DNA from: a virus
DNA: 62,720 nt
Reading direction: 5' to 3' (one strand)
Virus record (IMG/VR): IMGVR_UViG_3300037242_000251
Location: 1-62,720 of that record
In this document: piece by piece, positions 30,832-37,804 of the stretch
How the letters are laid out: the number at the start of each line of letters is the position of its first letter
Numbering within the stretch: the stretch's first letter is position 1
Notes under the pieces: model-generated
Told to the model about the DNA's origin: nothing
The model's database searches: none
Seen by the model: the letters and a program-made list of their open reading frames with translations, nothing else
Program-made: the position numbers and the translations under genes

Positions 30832-32619
30832 TTACTTCTTGCCGCCTTGGTGCAGAGCCAATTTTGTCGCCTGTTCCTTCTCCGCCGCTTCGGCCTGCGC
30901 AACTGCGCGGCGTGTGATGTCGGCTTGCAGTGCCTCGGGATCGGTGACGTCGAGATGTTCGACGGCGGTCGCGGGCGACATCAGGCCGGTCTTCAGCATG
31001 TCGAAGACCAGAGCCTTGGCGTCGGCCGAGAACGCGGGCGAAGAACTGTGCTCGTCGACGGTCAGCGTCACGTCGTCGGGCAGATCTTCGTAGCTGAAGT
31101 AGACCGGAACCATGCCTTTGGCGGGCGGCGTCAACAACAGCGCCTCGTCTTTCGACGCGACGCTCTGCACGCCGGCCTCGGCCTCGGGAACCCAGGCGAC
31201 CAGCTTCTTGTCGACGTGGGCGCGGAACATGTCGAGCGTCAGGGCGCCCATGTGCTCGACGTCGCGCTCGATCAACAGTGCGCGGTCCTTGAAGCGCGGC
31301 GAGAACATCCGCACCAGCGTGTCGGCGTGCGCGCCCGACCGCACGCCCTTCTCGCCGTGGCCCTTGGCGATCGGCGGCACACCCATCATCTCGTCGAACA
31401 TGCGCTCGTACTCGTGCAGCGAGGCCCACAGGTCTTGGGGGATCTCGGTGCGGTCCTTCTCGATTTTGGCGTTGGGGTTGGTGTCGACGAAATGACCGCC
31501 CGGCTTCTTGTACTTCGACAGCGCCAGCTGCGTGACGCCGGTCGAGCCGACGAATTTCGTCGTCGGGTCTTCTTGCATTCGCAGCATCCGGTTGGTGCCC
31601 ACTAGCCGTGTGTTGATCGCCTCCTGCAGATAGACGAGCCGCTGCACCTCGGAGGCGCCCCAGAAATAGGTCGGGACCGGGTTCGGGCAGAAGGTCGAGT
31701 AGGGGTGGTCGCCTTTCAGGCACGGCGCCGAGGTTTGGTTCGACGGATCCCACGCGAGTGCGTTCTGGATCGTGTATTTGCCCATGATCAGCATGTCGTC
31801 GCCGACCAGTTGGAACGTCGCCCAGTCCTCGCGCTCGTCGTCCCATATCCAGGTCTCGTTGATCTCGATCAGGCTCTGCTCGACGGTCGGGTCGAGCTGC
31901 GGCTGCGGCCGGCCCATCCAGTCGACCAGCCCGCGCGTTGGGTTGTTGTTCTGCCCCGCCGCTTGCAGCGGGTACAGGCCGCCGACGACGATGTTCATCG
32001 CCGTGCCGCGCGTGTCGGTGAGTCCGCCGGCGCTCTCGCGCGAGTAGTTCCTCACCTTGCGCATCAGTTCGTTCTTGTCGGGGTGATTCTTCACTAGGCC
32101 GAGGAACTGGTCGCGCGTGATCAGCATCGCGTGGTTGAAGGCGCTCATGCTTTCGTCGAGCTTGTCGTAGTTTTCGCGCAGCACGCCGAAATCCTCGGGC
32201 TGCACCAGCCAGGTCGACATTCGTCCGCCCGAGAACGACTGCTTGATGATTCCCTTGCCGCGTACGAGGCCGATGTTGACTGCCTGGCTCAGCATCGAGT
32301 CGGCGTCGCAGCGCCGGTACTGGTTGCGGATGTGCGCCGCCGCGGCGCGGCCCTTCGCTTCGTTGACGACCGAGGGATAGTCGGGGTCGCCGATGTGGAA
32401 GCGCAGCGATACCGGCGAGAACAGTAGCGATTCGAGGTCGTCGAGCGACACCCACAGCTTGTTGTACATCGCCGGTGTCGAGGGGTCCGCCGAGCCGGTG
32501 TCGACGTAGTTCTGGTAGAAGACGCCGCGGTTCATCCTCGCCTGGCGCGAGGACATGCAGTGCGAGGCGGTCTCCCGCACGAACTGGGTGAGGCGCTTGG
32601 CGTCTCGCGGTATCCTCAT
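30832..32619 (-). CDS. Portal protein, 595 aa
   Basis: Dodecameric ring at the packaging vertex. The sequence has the podovirus portal style: an N-terminal AMYNKLWVSLDDLESLLFSP, a central FWGASEVQRLVYLQEAINTR followed by MLRMQEDPTTKFVG, then a long helical clip/stem region and an Ala/Glu/Lys-rich C-terminus. It is on the minus strand although terminase and capsid are on plus, so the portal block is inverted. The start lies in a palindromic motif region. Confidence 0.83.
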   Translation of the reverse strand: MRIPRDAKRLTQFVRETASHCMSSRQARMNRGVFYQNYVDTGSADPSTPAMYNKLWVSLDDLESLLFSPVSLRFHIGDPDYPSVVNEAKGRAAAAHIRNQYRRCDADSMLSQAVNIGLVRGKGIIKQSFSGGRMSTWLVQPEDFGVLRENYDKLDESMSAFNHAMLITRDQFLGLVKNHPDKNELMRKVRNYSRESAGGLTDTRGTAMNIVVGGLYPLQAAGQNNNPTRGLVDWMGRPQPQLDPTVEQSLIEINETWIWDDEREDWATFQLVGDDMLIMGKYTIQNALAWDPSNQTSAPCLKGDHPYSTFCPNPVPTYFWGASEVQRLVYLQEAINTRLVGTNRMLRMQEDPTTKFVGSTGVTQLALSKYKKPGGHFVDTNPNAKIEKDRTEIPQDLWASLHEYERMFDEMMGVPPIAKGHGEKGVRSGAHADTLVRMFSPRFKDRALLIERDVEHMGALTLDMFRAHVDKKLVAWVPEAEAGVQSVASKDEALLLTPPAKGMVPVYFSYEDLPDDVTLTVDEHSSSPAFSADAKALVFDMLKTGLMSPATAVEHLDVTDPEALQADITRRAVAQAEAAEKEQATKLALHQGGKK

Positions 32620-32621
32620 AT

Positions 32622-32641
32622 CTATACCATCCTATAGTATT
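32622..32641. promoter_or_regulatory. Palindromic late motif between portal and capsid units
   Basis: Read on the minus strand: AATACTATAGGATGGTATAG, arms ATACTAT and ATGGTAT around AGG. It is a longer-spaced relative of GATACTATGGTATC (21806) and ATACTATAGTAT (48699-48710). It separates the divergent portal and capsid operons. A TTGACA also lies on plus at 32671. Confidence 0.55.
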
Positions 32642-32758
32642 GATATTCTTCGTCTTTTCCGCACGTTATATTGACATGAGCTTTCGGTCCAGCGTAGTCT
32701 CGCGTCCGTTCGGGGGTGAGGCTAGTCTCTTCCCCTCTTTCGTGAAAAGGAGACTCCC

Positions 32759-32803
32759 ATGGTTCGTCATCGTCACAAGGGCCGCAAGGGCCGTCGGAAG
32801 TAA
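32759..32803 (+). CDS. Tiny basic peptide, 14 aa
   Basis: MVRHRHKGRKGRRK, with AAAAGGAG eight bases upstream of its ATG: the strongest ribosome site in the region, on a 45-base frame. Eleven of 14 residues are basic. It could bind nucleic acid, or be a leader controlling the capsid operon. Confidence 0.6.
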   Translation: MVRHRHKGRKGRRK

Positions 32804-32871
32804 TCGACCATGCCAGCCGGGCGGGGAGCTAAGGCTCCTCGCCCATTCTTCTCTCTGAGGTCCGCTCGTTC

Positions 32872-33267
32872 ATGCCGATGCCCATGCCGATGCCCGGCGC
32901 TCCTGCTCCCGCACCTCAGGGTGTGGCGGGACCGGCGTCCGCTCCGGGACCGATGAAGGGCGCCGCGGCGGGCGGCATGGAGAAGCTCAAGCTCTCGCTC
33001 AAGGGTTTGCAGGAGTCCCTGCCCAATCTGCCGATGGGCTCCGCCATCCACACCGCCGTCCTCAAAGCTTTGACCGACATCGGCAAGGCGGTCGAGAAAG
33101 AAGGCGGCGGCCAGGGCGATCCTGGCGCCATGATCCAGCAGCTCGTCGAGATGGCCCGCAACGCCAAGCAGGCTGGGGTTCCGCCCCCGCAGATGCCCGG
33201 CGCCGGCGGCCCGGCGCCGCCGATGGGCGGCGCTCCCCCCGTCCCCCCGCCCCAGATGGGCGCTTGA
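32872..33267 (+). CDS. Pro/Met-rich head protein candidate, 131 aa
   Basis: Starts MPMPMPMPGAPAPAPQG. The middle 60 residues are helical (MEKLKLSLKGLQESLPNLPM, MIQQLVEMARNAKQAG) between Pro/Gly-rich ends. It lies directly before scaffold and capsid genes. Similar short proteins occur in podovirus head operons; role unknown. Confidence 0.75.
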   Translation: MPMPMPMPGAPAPAPQGVAGPASAPGPMKGAAAGGMEKLKLSLKGLQESLPNLPMGSAIHTAVLKALTDIGKAVEKEGGGQGDPGAMIQQLVEMARNAKQAGVPPPQMPGAGGPAPPMGGAPPVPPPQMGA

Positions 33268-33281
33268 GAGGAATTACACAG

Positions 33282-33479
33282 ATGACCAGTGGAAAATTTC
33301 CCAAGGCGTATGACGGCGACGTCAAGGTCGATAACTCTTTGATGGAATACACGCAATTCCCGCAGATGGACATCGGCGCTCGTCCTTCTGGCATGCCGAA
33401 GGGCGGCGTCAGCGGCATCAAGTCACTTGAGCATGTCGGCAAGGACGGTTCGCGCGGCTCCGCGCCGAGGGCCAAGTAA
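33282..33479 (+). CDS. Small head-operon protein, 65 aa
   Basis: GAGAGGA precedes ATG 33282. MTSGKFPKAYDGDVKVDNSL, then a Gly/Lys-rich C-terminus. It touches the scaffold start (TAATG). Function unknown. Confidence 0.72.
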   Translation: MTSGKFPKAYDGDVKVDNSLMEYTQFPQMDIGARPSGMPKGGVSGIKSLEHVGKDGSRGSAPRAK

Positions 33480-34063
33480 TGGCTGAGGCTACCCAGTCGC
33501 AGATTCGCGCCGAGGAACTCCTGAACGAGTTGCTGCGTGACGGTGAGGTCGGCGGCAAGGTCAGGAAGCTCGCCAAGGCGAAGTACCCTGACGCGCGTAT
33601 CGTCGACATCGACAGTGTCGCCGAGCCGCTCGTCGCGCCGCTGAAGGCCGAGAACGCCGCGCTCAAGGAGCGTCTCGACAAGCTCGAGGAGGCTCGCGCC
33701 ACCGAGAAGGAAGACGCGGAGAAGCGCGTTGCTCAGACCAATCTCGAAACGGCGCTGACCAAGGCCCGGCAGGATTACAACCTGACCGACGAGGGCTTCG
33801 ACAAGATGGTCGCCCGGATGAAGGAGACCGGCAACTACGCCGACGCGGACGCCGCGGCGGCCTGGGTTGCCTCCAAGACGCCGGCGCCCGCCGCTCCCGG
33901 CCCGACGTGGCGCGGGCAGGATTTGAACCTCTTCGGTTCGAAGGATAGGGACGAGGCGCTGGTCAAGCTCCACCGCGACCCGGAGGGGTACCGCGACGAT
34001 CAGATCGAGGAGTTTCTGCGCGATCCCGACAAGTTCACGCGGGAGACGCTGGGCGTCCAATGA
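33479..34063 (+). CDS. Scaffolding protein candidate, 194 aa
   Basis: Highly charged helical protein with a coiled coil (LKAENAALKERLDKLEEARA) and a basic/acidic C-terminus, directly before the major capsid gene: the classical position and composition of a scaffold that templates procapsid assembly. No protease gene is adjacent. Confidence 0.78.
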   Translation: MAEATQSQIRAEELLNELLRDGEVGGKVRKLAKAKYPDARIVDIDSVAEPLVAPLKAENAALKERLDKLEEARATEKEDAEKRVAQTNLETALTKARQDYNLTDEGFDKMVARMKETGNYADADAAAAWVASKTPAPAAPGPTWRGQDLNLFGSKDRDEALVKLHRDPEGYRDDQIEEFLRDPDKFTRETLGVQ

Positions 34064-34142
34064 CGATTTTTGTCGCTCATGAATTCATCGCGCTCGGTGC
34101 GGAAATCACCGGGCGCGGTCTTTTGTTTCAAGGAGTGCTGTG

Positions 34143-35213
34143 ATGGCCTATCCGAATTCTCCGGTTTCGACGCTAACCGGCTCAGGAATCACGCCTTCTG
34201 GGCAACTTGGGGCGCAGTTGGCCGCCCTGACGCGCCGTGCCTTTTTGAGCACTTGCTACGTCCAAATCTATCAGAGCCACCCCCTTCTTTCACTTTTCAT
34301 GTCGAACAGCAAAGCAGCGCGCGGCGGCGTCTCGCAGATCACCGTTCCGGTGCAGGGCAACAGCTTCGTCCAGTTCTCGTGGGGCGGCTTTGACGGCAAC
34401 TTCCCGATGCCGACCGATCAGGCGGCGATCCAGAACGCGCAGTTCAGTCTCAAGCTCGGCATGGTGCCGATTGGCTTTTTCGGGATGGAGGCCATCCTGC
34501 AAAGCTCCGAGGTTGTCATTCCCAAGCTGCGCGCCGTGATGAGCGACGCCGCGGTGGTGATGAAGCAGTCCTATGCGCAGGCGCTCTATTCGAACAACTA
34601 CGCCAACACGCAGATTTGGGATTCGCTCAGCCAGGCTTTCGACGACGGCACCAACGTCCCGTCTTACGGCGGCATCGCGCGCTCGCCCGGCTCGTTCTGG
34701 GCCGGCCAGCTGATCAGCAACACCGGCGCCGCAGTGACGACGAGGGTCGGCGCGGCGCAGATTCTGACGCGCATCCAGTCCGGCGCTGGCGGCGAGGCGC
34801 CCGATTTCGGTGTGATGAACCCGGCCAACTGGGCCGAGCTCATGACCGACTTCATGAGCCTCGAGATGTACCAGACCCGGCCGCGCTCGATCTACGAGAA
34901 GGACGATGTGGTCAACGCCGGCTTCCGCGGCATCAAGGTGCTCGACACGCCGATCTTCCCCGATCCGTTCTGTCCGCTCGGCTCGGCCTACTTTCTCAAC
35001 AGCCGCTACACCGGCATGTACATGTCCGAATACGCGCCGATGACCTTCTCCGGCTTCGAGCCGCTGATCAACGTCGGCCAGATCGCTGACGTCGGCGTTC
35101 TCATCTCGTGCGCCGATCTCGTCTGCGCCAAACCGTCCTCGGGCGCTCAGGTGACGGGCATCACCGGCGCGGCGTGGCAGTCTGTTCCGGGCACTTCGCC
35201 CGCCGTGATCTGA
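34143..35213 (+). CDS. Major capsid protein, 356 aa
   Basis: AAGGAG seven bases before ATG 34143 (a GTG at 34140 is possible). Contains NFPMPTDQAAIQNAQFSLKL, PDFGVMNPANWAELMTDFMS and FEPLINVGQIADVGVLISC. Position after the scaffold, length and lack of low complexity fit a major capsid protein. HK97 fold expected but not proved here. Confidence 0.82.
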   Translation: MAYPNSPVSTLTGSGITPSGQLGAQLAALTRRAFLSTCYVQIYQSHPLLSLFMSNSKAARGGVSQITVPVQGNSFVQFSWGGFDGNFPMPTDQAAIQNAQFSLKLGMVPIGFFGMEAILQSSEVVIPKLRAVMSDAAVVMKQSYAQALYSNNYANTQIWDSLSQAFDDGTNVPSYGGIARSPGSFWAGQLISNTGAAVTTRVGAAQILTRIQSGAGGEAPDFGVMNPANWAELMTDFMSLEMYQTRPRSIYEKDDVVNAGFRGIKVLDTPIFPDPFCPLGSAYFLNSRYTGMYMSEYAPMTFSGFEPLINVGQIADVGVLISCADLVCAKPSSGAQVTGITGAAWQSVPGTSPAVI

Positions 35214-35225
35214 AGGAGTTGAACG

Positions 35226-36350
35226 ATGGGTGTCTATGGCGGTAACGGCCTCGCTCCGTCTCTCGGCGGCGGTTTGTCGACCAACAGACTCGTGCTCAAA
35301 GCTGGCAACGTGTGGCCCATCCCTTCTGGATGGTTCATGATTCGCACTGGCCCCTACACGACGATCCAGCAATACGACGTGATCACCGGTATCTGGTTTT
35401 CGATTGGCGGTGGCGGGTTCGGCGCCAGCGTCGAGTACGTCCATTCGGATGGCCAGAATTATCGGCTCGCCAATCAGAATGGCTGTGTCGTTGGCGCGGT
35501 GCTCACCAACGTCGGCTCGGGCTACACTTCGGCGCCTGTCGTTACGGCTTCGGCTGGCGGCTCGGTGTGGAAGGCTATCGTCGGCGGCGCGGTCAGCCAG
35601 ACCGTTACCGTCTCCAACGCCGGCACGAACTACACCTATCCGCCGCTGGTTCTGTTTTCCGCGCCGCCGCCCGGCGGTGTTCAGGCGACCGGCTACTGCA
35701 CGCTGTCGGGCTCGACGGTCTCCACCGTTACGATGGTCGACCAGGGCGCTGGCTATCTTTCGGCGCCGACGGTCGTCTTCCAGAACGATCCTCGCGAAGG
35801 CCTGAACGGGACGACCGTCGGCGCCGGCGCCACCGCTGTCGCGGTGTTGACCGGTTCGCAGACGATCACCGCGCTCCTCTGTCTCGACCACGGCAATCCG
35901 ATCGCCTTCACCGCCGGTTCGGCGACGACCATCCCGACGCTGGCCTTCTCGGGTGGCGGCGGCTCGTCGGCCGCCGCGACGTCGCTGATGAACTGGTCGG
36001 TGGTTGGTCTGCAAAGCGGCTCCTACGCCAACGGCACCTCGGGTATCACCGGCTCGCAGGCGATCATTGTCGGCGTCGACCAGCCGACTGCAGCCAACAG
36101 CACCGTGCTCAACACCGCGGTGCAGGCGAGCCTCGTACGCGGTCGCCAGTGCTTCTTGTCGGCCGCGCCGGCCGCCGGCGTGTTGCCGGCCTATACGGCT
36201 TGGGTGGTGCGTGACGGCGGTATTTACCAGGGCACGCCGCTGCTGGTCATCGAGACCAGCCAGGCGACGACGCCCGGCGCGCTGGTCACGGCGCTGGCGA
36301 CGATGGGTTATATCACGTCGGACACGAGCTACATCGAAGGGCCGGCCTGA
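35226..36350 (+). CDS. Structural protein with GSGYTSAP repeats, 374 aa
   Basis: AAGGAG precedes the ATG. Three repeat-like units (NVGSGYTSAPVVTASAGG, NAGTNYTYPPLVLFSAP, DQGAGYLSAPTVVFQND, about residues 90-200) are of the beta-solenoid style also found in the tail hub (37797) and fibre (48762) genes. It follows the capsid gene, so a capsid decoration or head fibre is likely. Confidence 0.75.
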   Translation: MGVYGGNGLAPSLGGGLSTNRLVLKAGNVWPIPSGWFMIRTGPYTTIQQYDVITGIWFSIGGGGFGASVEYVHSDGQNYRLANQNGCVVGAVLTNVGSGYTSAPVVTASAGGSVWKAIVGGAVSQTVTVSNAGTNYTYPPLVLFSAPPPGGVQATGYCTLSGSTVSTVTMVDQGAGYLSAPTVVFQNDPREGLNGTTVGAGATAVAVLTGSQTITALLCLDHGNPIAFTAGSATTIPTLAFSGGGGSSAAATSLMNWSVVGLQSGSYANGTSGITGSQAIIVGVDQPTAANSTVLNTAVQASLVRGRQCFLSAAPAAGVLPAYTAWVVRDGGIYQGTPLLVIETSQATTPGALVTALATMGYITSDTSYIEGPA

Positions 36351-36393
36351 TGTAGTTGTGAGCCGAGAGTATTTTTCAACAGGAGACGCGCAT

Positions 36394-36660
36394 ATGGCCC
36401 AGATTGTCACGAAGTTCAAAGATGTTTCGGTTGGCGACGTCGTCAACCTCAAGTCCGGCAGCCCCGACCTCACGGTTGTCGGCTTCGCTATGGCCGACGC
36501 CGTCGGCCCGATCCCGCCGACGACCGCCGGCGCGACTTTCGTCGAGGAGTCACTCGCGGCGGTCTGTTACGGCTTCACCACGACCGGCGCGCCGATCTCG
36601 GCCAAGTTTCCGGTCGAGGTTCTCAACGTCAAGACGCCGGTCGCTCCCGTCAAAGACTGA
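36394..36660 (+). CDS. YodC/DUF2158-like small protein, 88 aa
   Basis: AGGAG precedes ATG 36394. VSVGDVVNLKSGSPDLTVVG resembles the DUF2158/YodC signature (GD-V-LKSG-P-MTV). Small beta barrel; possibly capsid-surface. Followed by a hairpin. Confidence 0.72.
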   Translation: MAQIVTKFKDVSVGDVVNLKSGSPDLTVVGFAMADAVGPIPPTTAGATFVEESLAAVCYGFTTTGAPISAKFPVEVLNVKTPVAPVKD

Positions 36661-36679
36661 CACGACGCTCGGACGTCTT

Positions 36680-36720
36680 AAGAGCCCGCGCCTGCGAATA
36701 GCGGGCGTGGGTTCTTTGTT
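36680..36720 (+). terminator. Probable terminator hairpin
   Basis: AGAGCCCGCGCC pairs with GGGCGTGGGTTCT (one G-T pair, small offset), then TTTGTT. It could reduce transcription after the capsid genes, keeping capsid message higher than connector message. Confidence 0.55.
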
Positions 36721-36728
36721 GGTGAGCC

Positions 36729-37529
36729 ATGCCTCTTAGCGCCATTCTCAACGACGCCTCGCAGCTGCTGAATGACCCCAACTACAGCTTCACTTCGAAG
36801 CCGCAGCTGATCCGCTGGGTAAATCAGGCCCGGCGCGAGTGCGCCAAGCGAACGCAGTGTGTGCGCCGTCTGATCACCGGCCAGTCGGCGTTCGGGGCCA
36901 GCGCGCAGGCGGGCTACGCGATCCCTGGCGCGATGCAGCCTGGCGCGCTGCCGGGCGCGTTTCCGCAGGGCGCCTCGGGGACTTATGGCGCGGTGCAGAA
37001 TGCGATGATGACGATCGTCGGCGTCGAGCGTTACCCCTACAACGGCTTCTTCAACACTTTCCTGCGCCAGCAGTACGCCGGCTGCGGCCAGGTGATCGAC
37101 TCGGTGGCGCTGGCGGTCAACTGGGGTGGTACGACGCGGCCCCAGCTCGACTATCTGACTTGGGACGACTTGCAGGCCTACGCGCGCGCCTATGCGGTGC
37201 TGAACACGTCGTGGCCGTCGGTCTGGTCGGTTTATAACGACGGGCCGCAGGGCGAGATTTGGGTGTTCCCGGTTCCCAGCCAGGCGACCGAGATGGAGCT
37301 CGACGCGATCTGTCTGCCGAGCAACCTCAACACAGACAATGACTTCGACGCGATCCCCGACGGCTTTCAGGAGTCGTTGATGTTCGGCGCCGCCAAGTTC
37401 GCTTTCATGGCGCGTGGCCGCTATGCGCAGGCCCAGGTGATGGAGGGCGAGTTCGCCGACGCGATGGGCGTCGCGCGCGTCGCCGTCGATCGTGGAAAAA
37501 CGAAGTCGTATTATTATTCGGTGCCTTAA
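36729..37529 (+). CDS. Head-tail connector/adaptor protein candidate, 266 aa
   Basis: Begins LSAILNDASQLLNDPNYSFT followed by LIRWVNQARRECAKRTQCVR, the opening of connector/tail-tubular-A type adaptors that bind the portal. Contains LDYLTWDDLQAYARAYAVLN and ends AVDRGKTKSYYYSVP. Position between capsid and hub supports this. Confidence 0.68.
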   Translation: MPLSAILNDASQLLNDPNYSFTSKPQLIRWVNQARRECAKRTQCVRRLITGQSAFGASAQAGYAIPGAMQPGALPGAFPQGASGTYGAVQNAMMTIVGVERYPYNGFFNTFLRQQYAGCGQVIDSVALAVNWGGTTRPQLDYLTWDDLQAYARAYAVLNTSWPSVWSVYNDGPQGEIWVFPVPSQATEMELDAICLPSNLNTDNDFDAIPDGFQESLMFGAAKFAFMARGRYAQAQVMEGEFADAMGVARVAVDRGKTKSYYYSVP

Positions 37530-37804
37530 TGCCGCAGGACCGCATCGCCTCTATTATCGCCCAGGCCCGCGTCATTCGCGACGGGATCGACCAGGCGCGC
37601 GACGAGACGCTGGTGCGCACCGCGACGCTCGAGCTTCTGCTCGGCGCGCTGATCGATCTTGGCGCGCAGATCAGCGACGACAAATTCCGCGAGGCGCTGC
37701 GCAACAATGTCGCCAGCCAGACGATGTCGATAGTCCGCACTCAGGAAGCGTTCCAGAAGGTGCTTGACGCCGAGCGCGCGGCGGCGGAGGCGCGTGATGC
37801 CTGA
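37529..37804 (+). CDS. Helical structural-operon protein, 91 aa
   Basis: Overlaps both neighbours (TAATG, then eight bases). Almost entirely helical and Ala/Arg-rich (RIASIIAQARVIRDGIDQAR). Function unknown. Confidence 0.7.
   Translation: MPQDRIASIIAQARVIRDGIDQARDETLVRTATLELLLGALIDLGAQISDDKFREALRNNVASQTMSIVRTQEAFQKVLDAERAAAEARDA

Noticed and set aside
30542-32455. 637-residue minus-strand frame overlapping portal
   Set aside because: Out of frame with the portal gene and full of Arg/Pro/Gly; a frame shadow.
34290-36473. 727-residue minus-strand frame opposite the capsid gene
   Set aside because: Arg/His/Gly-rich composition typical of antisense high-GC DNA; the plus genes have proper starts and coupling.
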